Shown here: piece after piece, positions 55,263 to 64,000 of the stretch
Numbering within the stretch: position 1 is the first letter of the stretch
Layout of the letters: each line of letters opens with the position of its first letter
Assembly (NCBI GenBank): GCA_033557465.1
Contig: CM066035.1
Coordinates: 908,269,309 to 908,333,308 of the forward strand
DNA from: Ichthyophis bannanicus
Lineage: Eukaryota > Chordata > Amphibia > Gymnophiona > Ichthyophiidae
Length of the DNA: 64,000 nt
Direction: 5' to 3'
The notes under the pieces: model-generated
What the model was told of the DNA's origin: nothing
Seen by the model: the letters and a program-made list of their open reading frames with translations, nothing else
Database searches by the model: none
Made by a program: the position numbers and the translations under genes

Positions 55263-55420
55263 ATCCTTATTGGATCAGAAATTGGTTGACTGACAGATGA
55301 CAGAAGGTGATGGTAAGTGGAACTCACTCGGATGAAAGGAAGGTAATTAGCGGAGTGCTCCAGGGTTCTGTCCTGGGACAGGTACTGTTCAATTTATTTG
55401 TGAGTGATATTGCTGAGCAG
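55263..55420 (+). mobile_element. Inverted 5' segment of the same CR1
   Basis: The plus strand encodes IRNWLTDR, then VISGVLQGSVLGQ and LFNLFVSDIAEQ, the RT block immediately upstream of GLNGKVCLFADD in CR1. The minus segment starts exactly there, so the two segments are contiguous in the parent element but in opposite orientations, the pattern left by twin priming. Confidence 0.75.
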
Positions 55421-55682
55421 TACCAGACCCGGACCCAGACCCCAGAGCAGAACTGATGATCCCTTGAGAAAGGAACAAGTAGGAGCCAAAGTAGGGGCCC
55501 ATTCCAGCAAGGCCAATGGACTAACAACACTGAGAACCATCTGCCCGGAAAGTATGAATATCTAGACAGGGAGTATCTAGACATGAGACAGGGTAGGACA
55601 GTTGGTCTGGTTAAAGGCAGAGTGGGTGTACTCTCCTAAAGACCTGCACTTGAGTTGCTTTCTCTATGTTTGCTTTAGAGCC
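55421..55682. other. 5' flank of the gypsy gag region
   Basis: Unassigned. It could be the leader of the Ty3/gypsy element, but I see no LTR end or primer-binding site I can defend. GTATCTAGACA-type duplication at 55557-55585 is a short local repeat. Confidence 0.35.
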
Positions 55683-56640
55683 ATGGCTTCAAAGGAACTG
55701 GTTTGTTGGCTGGTGAAGCAGACTTGACTCCAGCAGGAGGCGATGAATCGGAGAATCATCCAGATCCTGGAAAGACAGGCACAACTTAACCAGCCACTCT
55801 TCCAGCTACTAGAGGTACAAACTCAGGAGCTTAAGAAACTCACTGATGGGTTGATTGGATCAGCAAGGACACCGAAAGCTGAGGTGGGCCCAATTGAAGG
55901 ATGTGTTGTCACGGAAGGACTGGAGGGGAACCGGACCCTCACCCTAGCAAAAATGGGTCCTGAGGATGATCCCAAAGCATACATATTGATTTTTGAAAGG
56001 ATGGTTACAGCAGAAGATTGGCCCTTGGACAGTGGGCCATGCATTTAGCACCTTTGCTTACAGGGGAAGCCCAGGTGGCCTATCAGTCCCTAGACAATTC
56101 TCAAGTCACAGACTATTACGAGGTGAAAGTGGCTATCCAGGACTGGTTGGGCCTATCCTCAGAGAACTATCAAAAGCATTTTCAGGCCACTGACTTTCAC
56201 CCAGGAGAAAGGCCTAGGGCCGTGGCCCATAGATTAACTGATTTGGCCACCAGGTGGCTGGAATCCAATAAGAACTCTGGAGTTACCATAATAAGGAAGA
56301 TAGTGCTAGAACAATTTCTTTGTATTTTTCCAAGGGAAGTACGGGCATGGGTATCGAGACAGGGGTCCATGTCCATAACAGAGGCCGAGAATTTTGTTGA
56401 CACTGAATCCCAAGGACCCTGAGTCCCCAGGGAAGGGAGAAAAGAGATCCCCCAAGGGATTCCGGTGGGAAAAGGACCCCTTAGGCTAAAGGGAAGTTGG
56501 GATAGCCCTAAGGACACCACAGGGAAGAAAACCACTCAGGAGTTCCGAAGAGGACCACAATGCTTTGGGTGTGGGGAGCTGGACCATTTCCAATGGGATT
56601 GTCCAAAAGGGAAATGTTCCTTCTCTGGTGTAGGACTCAC
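55683..56640 (+). pseudogene. gypsy gag with zinc knuckle, disrupted
   Basis: The ATG at 55683 is followed in frame by a TGA at codon 15. The frame reopens at 55743 with a Gln-rich helix (MNRRIIQILERQAQL) and is left near 56030 for the +2 frame 56018-56422. That frame carries the capsid-like block LTGEAQVAYQSL, LDNSQVTDYYEVKVAI and FHPGERPRAVAHRLTDLATR, a SCAN-like capsid C-terminal region. A third frame holds one CCHC knuckle (CFGCGELDHFQWDC, spacing C-x2-C-x4-H-x4-C) at 56561-56605. At least three frame breaks; not functional. Confidence 0.75.
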
Positions 56641-56689
56641 GGGGTACCTGGGAAGCTAGAGTAGGCCCCTTAAAAAGGGGATCTGGGTT

Positions 56690-56960
56690 GGTGGGACGGA
56701 CCTGGACGCTCTCGTAGACACTGGGAGTATTCAGTCTCTGATGTCTCAAGATCTGGCCTGGAGTCTAGAGGTCAGTAAGAGGCGGGGTAGATACCTAGGC
56801 CATGTACAAGTGAGGTGTATCTACAGGGACATATCGAATGGTCCCTCTTATGAGATAAAAATCACTTAGGACAACAAACAACTCCTAGGAATGGTCATTG
56901 TCAAGGGGCTCCCAGTGCCATTAATCCTAGACCGGGATTAGAAGAGGTTATTAGAATCAT
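56690..56960 (+). pseudogene. gypsy aspartic protease region
   Basis: LDALVDTGSIQSLMSQ near 56706-56750 contains the DTGS active-site motif. YEIKIT and VKGLPVPLILDRD near 56850-56940 follow. An in-frame stop after ILDRD and slips upstream break it. A homologous short piece (YEIKIT ... VKGLPVPIP) recurs at 60536-60600. Confidence 0.6.
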
Positions 56961-57148
56961 CTGGCTTCCACTCTGCTTTAGTAGCCACCCATTCCTGAGG
57001 CTATACCCCAAAGGAAAAGTCTGTCCCTAGTCTCAGGGAGTTATTCCCCTTTTCAACCCTGGAAATGGCAGAGGGAGGGGAAAGACTAGAAAAAGCAGGG
57101 CACAGTGGAGGGTGGAAAAGTGGAAAAAGGCTGGGGGAGTAGAGGCTC

Positions 57149-57562
57149 TTGGGGAGGAGGTTCTCTCCAAATGCGATAATTTTTTCTGTAGAGCAAGCAA
57201 AAGACCATTCCTTGCAGGAAGCCTGGGATAAGGCGGAAGGAGCAGGCTCCAAGAAGGGAAAGGATAATTACCCTCTCTTTAGGAAGAGGAATAGCCTTTT
57301 ATATTGTATTACATTCTGGGAAGGGAAAGGAGAGCAAGCCAAGTTCATGGTGCCCCCGATATTCTGGGAGGCCCTATTGATCTTGGCACACAGCCATCCC
57401 TTGGCAGCACACCTAGGGGAGCAGGGGGTAATTGCACATCTTACACAACAGTTCTTCTGGCCTAACTGACATCAGGAAGTGACTAACTTCTGACAGGCAT
57501 GTCCCATGTGCCAACAAAAAAATAAGAACCAGACCAAGAAAGCTCCCCTCATTCCGATACCT
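57149..57562 (+). pseudogene. gypsy integrase zinc-binding (HHCC) domain
   Basis: 57300-57470 encodes LILAHSHPLAAHLGEQGVIA and LTQQFFWPN (the two His), and 57500-57530 encodes CPMCQQK (the two Cys). The domain follows protease directly with no RT or RNase H between. Confidence 0.7.
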
Positions 57563-57703
57563 CCCAATTGTCCTACCAGCTCCTCTATCCTGGGCATAGG
57601 GTAGGCATCAAAATTCGAGACAGCATTCATTTGTCTAAAATCAATACAGAACCTGGTGGTTCCATCAGGTTTGGGCACTAGGATTATCAGGTTAGACCAT
57701 CCT
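57563..57703 (-). pseudogene. Inverted RT scrap inside the integrase gene
   Basis: The minus strand encodes MPKPDGTTRFCIDF and SNFDAYPMPRIEELVGQLGG, the same RT block present in plus orientation at 60260-60385. It lies between integrase HHCC and core. Confidence 0.75.
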
Positions 57704-57743
57704 AGGATCGAATGGCCATGGACATTGTGGGTACATTAGATAG

Positions 57744-59140
57744 TGTCCCCAGGCGCCCCTACTGGCGTAGGAAATAAGGGCGTCCGGTGACATTTAATTT
57801 ATTTTAAGGAGTGGTTGAGCTGAAGGACCAGGAGGATTCTGGTCCTTGTAGTACAGAACTCCTTATAAAGAACAATCTACGCCAAAGTGTAGGGTAATAA
57901 GGCTTTATTTCCCTGGTCAATGCTTAGGTTCAATAAGACACAAAAGAAAATGAAGGTAATTCTTTCCTCTAACAAAAAGGTTCCACCATTATATAAACAG
58001 TTAAGGGTTGTAGGCTTCACAATTAACTGTTTAACTGGGTTAAGGCTTCTTTCAAATCAATAGAAATTAACATCAGGAAACAAATGGTTATCAACTTCAC
58101 CATATGCAGAGTTCTCTTTTCTCTATACATTTAGCAAGGCAATCAAGCTAGTTCTTGAACAGAAGTTACATTCCATTGGTTCACTCTGAGGAATGGGAAG
58201 ACTGGTTTCACAATCAAAGTCCATTGATTCTGGGTCACTACCTTCTTCAATGCTATGACTGTCTTCAGTATCTGTTAATTCCTTACAGGGGTTCTTTGGT
58301 TTCTCATACAACTTCCTTAGCACACTGTTTGGGAAGTGCTTTTAAAAAGTTAGCTTTACTTCTTCTAACTTTCTGAGGCTTATCTATTTCCATAAGGTTT
58401 TCATCACTTAAACTTTCCCTTATAATGAAAGGCTTTTCATACCTTGGCTTCTGTAGGCTGCCACACCCAGGACTCAGCTTGCGACGTAGCTTCTCAGGCT
58501 GACAAGCTATTCTGTGCACTGCTCTACAATCAGAGTTACCAGGAAAACCTGACATGGATTTCCACTCTCTGTGTTTCTTGGCAGAAGTATCACTGTAGAA
58601 GGAATCTCCTTTCCTTGTGCCTTTCTGGTTTAGCATAGGAGACTTACTTGGGCTAGGAGAGTTGCTTTCATCAGGCAAGCTGCTTCTTTGGTTTGCTTGG
58701 CTTTGGACTCCGTTCCAATACCTTTGGCCTCTCTGGACTTTATCCCTTTGAGAATACCTCTTTTGGATTCTGTCTCCTTGAGTTGGCTGCACATGGAAGC
58801 CTTCCTCTTCCAGGCTTCTCTCACTGGTCCTGCTGCCGGTCCTTCTGACCTCGCTCTTGCCACTTTCCCAGCACTTGCTCTTGCTTCCTCCTGTTTCACT
58901 GATCATCTGGTTTCCTTTATAAAGGGATTTCTGGTTTGCACTTTCTGAGTTTGAGAACAGGTGAAACTGCTTGTTATTAATGTGATCAATGCTAGAGCAC
59001 GTTGCTTCAGGTACTGTGTAATTGTTCATGCGCCCTCTGGCTGAGCTGCGCTGGAACTGCGCTCTCTGCCTTTTCTGAGTTCCATGAAAATCAGGAGTTT
59101 TTTTCAACACTGTTTCTTTTCTAGCTCCAGCCTCATGACA
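57744..59140 (-). mobile_element. LTR-like element copy B (TGTC...GACA), clean insertion
   Basis: 1397 bp in the gypsy integrase gene, with TSD ATAG (57740-57743 and 59141-59144). In element orientation it starts TGTCATGAGGC and ends CTGGGGACA. The signal GGAAATAAAGCC is about 160 bp before the 3' end. Both ends match copy A. The gypsy frame (MDIVGTLD on the left, LVDYATCYPWAI on the right) resumes after it, so this is a simple integration. Solo-LTR-like; no pol genes. Confidence 0.72.
58123..59140 (-). pseudogene. Frames of LTR-like copy B, function unknown
   Basis: An open minus frame spans 59140-58304 within the element (about 278 codons). It has a CFYCHEAG motif at its start, a basic Ser/Lys/Gln-rich middle and SDENLMEIDKPQKVRRSK near the end. 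A -1 step leads into 58323-58123, whose acidic C-terminus reads SDPESMDFDCET then SEPMECNFC, homologous to the tail of copy A. No known domain. If coding, it resembles an accessory protein in the U3 part of an LTR. If not, the openness reflects a strand poor in T. Confidence 0.45.
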
Positions 59141-59149
59141 ATAGAAGCA

Positions 59150-59945
59150 TGGCAAGTTACTAGTACCTCTTAATACTTGTTGACTATGCCACCTGCTATC
59201 CGTGGGCAATTCGTCTGCAGAAAGTTACCTCAGGTCAGATAATACAGAAACTGTTGAAAATATTTTGTTATGTAGGCTTCCCCAGAGAACGTTTGACAGA
59301 TTAGGGTACTAACCTTTTGTCCAGACAGTTAGAGGTCATCTTGGCATTGTTTGGGATCAGGCATATTAAGACCACCGCCTATCACCCACAAACCAACAGT
59401 CTCGTTGAACGGTTTAACCAGACCCTGATACAAATGGTTAGAAAAAGTATAAGTGAGATCAGTCGGACATGGGAGCAAGTGATCCCATTTGTCCTGTTTG
59501 CCTATAGAGACGTTCCCCAAGCTACATTGGGCTTTTCCTTGTTTGAGCTTTTAATGGGGAGACAATCCAGGGGACTCTTGGATGTGGTACAGGAAGCCTT
59601 GGCAGGAACGGAAAGAAGGTTAGAGCTCATAATTGAACAGTTACCCATTTGAAAATCCAGTTAAGAACCTTCTCCCAGTGGGCTAACAAACATTTGAGGA
59701 ATAACCAAGAGAAGCAAAAGGTCTATTATGACAAGCAGGCACAGGAGAGGAGTCTTAACCCAGGAGACCTGGTATTAGCTATGCTGTCCACTTCCAATAA
59801 TAAGTGACTAGCCCCTTTAGGGTATGCTGGAAACTGGACCCTGTAGATTATGAAGTGGAGCAGCAGAAGAGGAAGGTGCAGACCTTCCACATCAATTTGC
59901 TCACACTTTGGGTGTGTTGGGAGGGGCTAGGAGCACAAGTAAATG
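59150..59945 (+). pseudogene. gypsy integrase core and C-terminal domain
   Basis: 59190-59310 encodes LVDYATCYPWAIRLQKV and FPRERLTD followed by a stop where relatives have a residue before GT. 59317-59652 encodes TTAYHPQTNSLVERFNQT (catalytic Glu in VERFN), FAYRDVPQATLGFS and LLMGR. Together with the Asp in MDIVG at 57715 these give D, D, E. 59804-59915 encodes a GPY/F-like end (LDPVDYEVEQQKRK, TFHINLLTLW). Interrupted by copy B and by stops. Confidence 0.75.
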
Positions 59946-60068
59946 AAGAGGAAGAGGACCTGCACCCAGAGATTGCCCAGACAAGGAGCTCCACAGAGGT
60001 CTTAGTCGGAAGTGAGTTGTCAGGAGACCAGCAGAGAATGGTGAAGCACTTACTAGCCATTTCCAGAC

Positions 60069-60431
60069 ATGTTCTTGTCCTTGCCTGGGAGAATCCATCT
60101 CAGAACTCACAGAATTATCACCAGGGATGGTGAAATTGTAAAGCAACAACCATACCGCATTCCCCAGGCCAAACAAAGGGATACTGAGAATAAGGTAGAG
60201 GATATGCTGCACTTAGAGGTCATCGAAGAGTCCAACAGTGAATGGTCTAGCCTGATAGTCCTAGTGCCCAAACCTGATGGAACCACCAGGTTCTATATTG
60301 ATTTTTGTCAAGTGATTGCCATCTCGAATTTTGATGCCTACCCCATGCTCAGGTTAGAGGAGTTGGTAGAGCAGTTGGGAGGGGCTGCATATATTTCATA
60401 TAAGTCAAACACCGGCTGGAAAAGCCCATAG
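60069..60431 (+). pseudogene. gypsy RT N-terminal part, downstream of integrase
   Basis: The frame reads from a typical pre-RT segment (GEIVKQQPYRIPQAKQRDT) into MLHLEVIEESNSEWSSLIVL, VPKPDGTTRFYIDF and SNFDAYPMLRLEELVEQLGG, then collapses after AAYIS. The catalytic YxDD and RNase H are absent, replaced by unrelated and protease-derived sequence. Confidence 0.75.
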
Positions 60432-60529
60432 CAATGCGAATTTCCTGTCCTGGGAGGGCGAAAGACCACCCAGACTGGGTTGATCCCATCATACCACTAG
60501 CCAAAGGCTCTCCGCCAAGGCAGAATGAT

Positions 60530-60895
60530 CCCACTTACGAGATAAAAATCACCTACTAGGACTGGCCATTGTCAAGGGGCTCCCAGTGCCAATTCCCTGC
60601 TTTGGGGGTATGGACCTATTCGGGAAAAGAACCAGGGACCAAGGAAAGACCCAAACCCCTGTTCTCACCCCAATCAGGAGGCTTAGGACCCAACTCCCTG
60701 ATAATACCTGGGATGGGAGAGAGATGGAAGGTGAGTTAAAGGATTTGCCCCAAACCCACATGGAGGTAGACATCCAGTGGGAGGAAGTGATAGAGCTGGG
60801 AAATGATGAAAAGCTAGTTTCTGACGAGACACCCATGGACACTCAGCCGGTGGATAACCCACGAGACTTGGGGTGGTTGTAACACCAAGTAGCTA
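60530..60895 (+). pseudogene. gypsy protease end and linker, second copy
   Basis: 60536-60600 repeats the YEIKIT ... VKGLPVPIP block. 60586-60882 is an open frame of 98 codons (PCFGGMDLFGKRTRDQ, acidic middle, DNPRDLGWL end) homologous to 53890-54238. It follows truncated RT, so two gypsy fragments are joined here. Confidence 0.55.
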
Positions 60896-61385
60896 TATAG
60901 GTGGTCTTTTATATTTTTGTGAATAAGGAACGAAAAAACCATTTTGAATAAAAACGAATAAAAGGGGCATGTACTGCGTGGGAGCAAATGGAATTTCCCT
61001 CTTCCTCCTGCGGTTTATGCCCGACAAAAATTAAATTGATACTGTCTATGGGGATTAAGGTGTTCTTGATACTTTGATTCTATTTTGTTGGAATACCGGT
61101 TTTGCTGGGTCTTCTATTTTGTTTGGACATAGGAGGTGGTGGCACGTCCAGGAAATTTCACCCCTGGGATGCATCCTGGCTGAACCAGAGACTTAAGAAG
61201 GTGGGAGAGGGGGAAATTTACTATGATGCTGGATGTGTATGTTTGTCTAAACTGAAGGACACTGGGAAATTAATTTGCATACCAACCCCCTTGATTTGCA
61301 TGTTAACTACTTTTGTTGCCAGAAATGACCCTTGTGGCCTGGATGTGGGGTTGACACCCTAGATAAGAGACCCTCTAAGATGGGG
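60896..61385. other. No gene; possible gypsy 3' region
   Basis: A purine-rich stretch near 61130-61142 (AGGAGGTGGTGGCACG) could be a polypurine tract before an LTR, but no LTR can be delimited. Confidence 0.3.
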
Positions 61386-61985
61386 ATACTGGAGATACAG
61401 GGCTGACATGGATGGAGGGAGGGGGCTGACATGGATAGGGGTGGCTGACATGGAGAGAGGGGGGCTGACATGGAGGGAGGGAGGGGGCTGACATGGACAG
61501 GGGGGCTGATGGAGAGAGGGGGGCTGACATGGACGGAGGGAGGGAGGGCTGACATGGACAGAGGGGGGGACTGACAGGGAGGGAGGGAGGGAGGGGGACT
61601 GACATGGACAGGGGGGCTGACATGGAGGGATGGAGGGAGGGGGCTGACATGGACAGGGGGGCTGACATGGACAGGGGGGCTGACATGGAGGGAGGGAGGG
61701 AGGGGGGCTGACATGGACAGGGTGGCTGACATGGAGAGAGGGGGGCTGACATGGAGGGAGGGAGGGCTGACATGGAGGAAGGGAGGAGGGGGCTGAGATG
61801 GACAGAGGGGGCCGACATGGAGGGGGCTGACATGGACAGAGGGGGGACTGACATGGAGAGATGGAGAGAGGGAGAGAGGGAGGGGGGCTGACATGTACAG
61901 GGGGGCTGACATGGAGGGAGGGAAGGCTGACATGGACAGAGGGGGGCTGGGAGGGAGGGAGGGAGGGAGGGGGGCTGACATGGAC
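61386..61985 (+). repeat. GGGGGGCTGACATGGA minisatellite
   Basis: About 20-40-bp imperfect units of GGGGCTGACATGGACAG and GGGGCTGACATGGAGGGAGG type, about 20 copies. The long minus frames here (HVSPP/MSAPL repeats) are products of the repeat and not genes. Confidence 0.93.
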
Positions 61986-62079
61986 AAAAGGAAGATACAG
62001 GGGGACATAGTGGACAGACGGGGGATAAATGCTGGACAGAGGGGAGAGACAGTGCGGGTTAGGATTATAATGGTCAGAT

Positions 62080-62960
62080 GGGGGGTTGGCTAGGACTGGT
62101 AATGGGTTGATTAGGGAAGGCTAGGACTGGGAATGGACTGATCAAGGGGGGGGAGGTTGGGACTGGTAATGTGCTGATAGGTGGGTAGGACTGGTAATAG
62201 ACTGATGGAGGGCTAGCATTGGAAATGAGCTGATTGGGGAGTAGGACTGGAAATGGGCTGATTATAGAGGAGGCTAGGACTGGTAATGGGCTGATTGGGG
62301 GGGGGGTAGAACTGGTAATGGGCTGATTAGGGGAGCCTAGCACTAGTAATGGGGTTGAGGAGGGACTAGCACTGAAAATGAACTGATTAGGGGAGGCTAC
62401 GACTGGTAATGGGCTGATGGGGGGGCTAGGACTGGTAATGGGCTGATTAGGGGAGCCTAGCACTGGTAATGGGGTTGAGGAGGGACTAGCACTGGAAATG
62501 AGCTGATTAGAGCAGGCTAAGACTGGTAATAGGCTGGGGGGGGGGTTAGGACTGGTATTGGAGGCTAGCACTGGTAATGGGGTTGAGGAGGGACTAGCAC
62601 TGGAAGCGAGCTGATTGGGGGGGGGGGCTTCGACTGGGAATGGGCTGATTGTGGGGAGGGGAGGATAGAGCTGCTGGCCCTGGAAGAAAACTGGGGGCTA
62701 AGGCTACAAATGGGCTGATACGAGGGGATGGGAGAATGGAACTGGAAAGGAGTGGATCTGAGAGGGGCTGCCATGGTATTTGTACTAGAAGGGACTGGTC
62801 AGTGGGGAAGGAGGGTGACTGGAAGGGAATGGACACCAGTGGCAGTCATGGGAATGCAAGTTGACATTGGAAGGTACTGAGAGTGAGGACTGGAAAGGGG
62901 CTGATACTGGGAAGGATTACTGGGACTGGAAATAGGCTGATGGAAAGAAGTGAAGAAAAC
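62080..62960 (+). repeat. GGACTGGTAATGGGCTGAT minisatellite, related to the hAT array
   Basis: Imperfect units of about 30-60 bp with TAGGACTGGTAATGGGCTGA and runs of G. The same unit consensus as 17720-18440. The following 62960-63110 (ACAAAGGTAGAAAAAATAAT) also matches the hAT interior at 18820-18850, so this is a relative of that element or of its array. Confidence 0.88.
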
Positions 62961-63110
62961 GAAAGAAGAGATAAGAAATGGCAGATGGACCATAGACCAC
63001 AGAAAGAGAGCTAAGAGAAGACAGGAAAGCAGAAGCCTCAGATCGGGACCAGCATGATCAGAGAATAAATTGGTCAGACAACAAAGGTAGAAAAAATAAT
63101 TTTATTTCAT

Positions 63111-63373
63111 ATTAGTGATTTGACTATAAAATCATCATAATTTTGAAATCAAATATTGTTACTTGTTATTGTGATTAATTATTGTGGTTTAAATAAGTAA
63201 ATTTTATAAATAAAAACATTGCAAAGGCCTATAATAATAATTCAACAAATGATTACAGCGACAATGCTTTAACGGTAAAGGAAGAGAGACACATTTGATT
63301 TTATCATTGGGGGTCACCACAAGTTGACCAATGGTAAAAGGGGTCACGGTACAAAAAAGGTTGAGAACCACTG
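63111..63373. mobile_element. hAT right end
   Basis: Ends GGTTGAGAACCACTG at 63359-63373, a terminus common to hAT elements, preceded by GGGGTCACCACAAGTTGACC. No matching CAGTGGTTCTCAACC end is found in this window to the left, so the element is truncated or fused to the minisatellite. Confidence 0.6.
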
Positions 63374-63379
63374 GTTTAG

Positions 63380-63770
63380 AGGAAAAGAGAAGAGGTTCAG
63401 TTTTAGCCATTTTCAATTTCAGACAGAGGTGAGACATCCAGGTGGCATTGTCAGATAAACAGGCACCTTGGAGTGCAGGAGAAACATCAGATAAAGATAG
63501 GTAGATTTGAGAGTCATCAGCATAAAAATGATACTGAATCCATGGGAAGAGATGAGGGCACCAAGGGACTGGGTATAGAGAGAGAAAAGGAAAGGGCCAA
63601 GAACAGACTCTTGGGGAACACCAACTGAAAAAGGAATAGCAGTAGAGGAGAAACCACCAAAACAAACACTGGAGGAGCGATTGGAGAGATAAGAAGAGAA
63701 CCAAGACAGCACAGAGTCTCTAAAACCAAGAGAGGGTAATGTGTTGAGGAGGAGAAAGTAGTCAATAGTA
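63380..63770 (-). pseudogene. L2-type LINE RT fragment
   Basis: Minus frames 63704-63204 and 63712-63419 together encode [40 protein letters not shown] (the G of PQG is replaced by E), [25 protein letters not shown] (YADD intact), and MAKTEPLLFSSKP. Two frame slips are needed. This is a third L2-like subfamily, different from 12891 and 47557, and it runs into the hAT end at 63373. Confidence 0.8.
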
Positions 63771-63774
63771 TATT

Positions 63775-64000
63775 ATTCAGTATATTTATTTATTTAACGT
63801 CTTTTATATGCCGCTTTTCAATTTTATCAGCGCGGTTTACATTGAAACATAACGAGGTATATATATATGTATATAGTTTTCACTGTTCTGTTCTGTATTA
63901 ACATTTGCTGTTTACTTATAATATTGCTTGTGGTTATAAGATGTTACATGTAAAACAAACTCTGCTTTGTTGATTGTTGTTTATTGTGAACCGCAACTGA
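63775..64000. repeat. LINE/SINE 3' tails and a short TA run
   Basis: 63783-63850 is a minus-strand L2/SINE-type tail (TATTTATTTATTTAACG, TATATGCCGCTTTTCAA, GCGCGGTTTACATTGAAA). 63855-63875 is a TA/TG run. 63880-64000 ends TTATTGTGAACCGC, a plus-strand LINE-like 3' sequence cut by the window edge. Confidence 0.6.

Larger units (their letters stand above)
55683..60895 (+). mobile_element. Ty3/gypsy LTR retrotransposon remains, Gmr1-like domain order
   Basis: Domains in order on the plus strand: gag (55683-56640), zinc knuckle (56560-56615), protease (56690-56960), integrase HHCC (57360-57540), an inverted RT scrap (57563-57700), integrase core start (57705-57743), LTR-like copy B (57744-59140), integrase core and C-terminus (59150-59940), RT start (60060-60420), then another protease-linker piece (60530-60895). 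Integrase lies upstream of RT, the reverse of ordinary Ty3/gypsy and as in Gmr1-type elements. There are many stops and no LTRs that I can delimit. I describe it as found and do not reconstruct it. Confidence 0.75.

Noticed and set aside
61307..62008. Long minus-strand frames rich in HVSPP and MSAPL repeats
   Set aside because: They translate the GGGGCTGACATGGA minisatellite. Several overlapping frames stay open for the same reason and no non-repetitive protein sequence is present.

Overview
This window looks like intergenic DNA from a large, repeat-rich vertebrate genome. I find no convincing host exon, rRNA, canonical tRNA, CRISPR array or prokaryotic signal. The repeat mix points to a non-mammalian tetrapod: CR1, L2 and RTE LINEs with intact or recently broken reading frames, L1/Tx1-type ORF1 proteins, a Ty3/gypsy element with integrase ahead of reverse transcriptase, hAT and CMC-type DNA transposons, and tRNA-derived SINEs. 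An amphibian, perhaps a caecilian, is my best guess. That is an inference from repeat composition, not from a marker gene.

Layout. Two CR1 fragments lie head to head at 1-2245 (-) and 2755-4405 (+). A 4.2 kb terminal-inverted-repeat element (call it FB-1) occupies 5066-9308. A long L2 element runs from about 10780 to 19760. It is split by a 2.84 kb CMC-type DNA transposon with an intact transposase (13614-16450, TSD TTA) and by a 2.33 kb non-autonomous hAT (17191-19519, perfect 8-bp TSD) that carries a CpG-rich palindrome of about 400 bp and a G-rich minisatellite. A CR1 3' end (19985) and an RTE LINE (21276-24240, -) follow. The stretch 24.2-29.7 kb is old, with many short GATATTCA-type repeats. 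CR1 returns at 29.7-34.7 kb, interrupted by a 2.98 kb L1/Tx1-type insert that keeps ORF1 but has lost its RT region.

The most striking object is FB-2 (35046-42977). It is 7.9 kb and almost entirely palindromic, with arms of more than 3 kb. Both arms carry the same hAT MITE at mirrored positions, and several tRNA-like modules sit in opposing orientation. FB-1 is a collinear, internally deleted relative.

From 43 to 47 kb come a MIR/CORE-like SINE, a 117-bp tandem array next to a minus-strand ORF, and Penelope-like and R2/R4-like scraps. From 47.2 to 53.3 kb an LTR-like minus-strand element (TGTC...GACA) sits in the tail of an older SINE. It was itself hit by a 5'-truncated L2 with an open 376-aa frame and by a second L1-type insert that goes straight from ORF1 to 3' UTR. 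From 53.9 to 60.9 kb lie pieces of a Gmr1-like Ty3/gypsy element, a CR1 with an inverted 5' part, and a second, cleanly inserted copy of the LTR-like element. The window ends in G-rich minisatellites, a hAT end and an L2 fragment.

How the parts relate. LINEs supply reverse transcriptase, and two SINE types carry tails matching the L2 and the RTE present here. DNA transposons and LTR-like elements inserted into the LINEs, and the nesting gives a relative chronology. I ran no database searches: family names rest on recognised protein motifs, termini and target-site duplications (TSDs).
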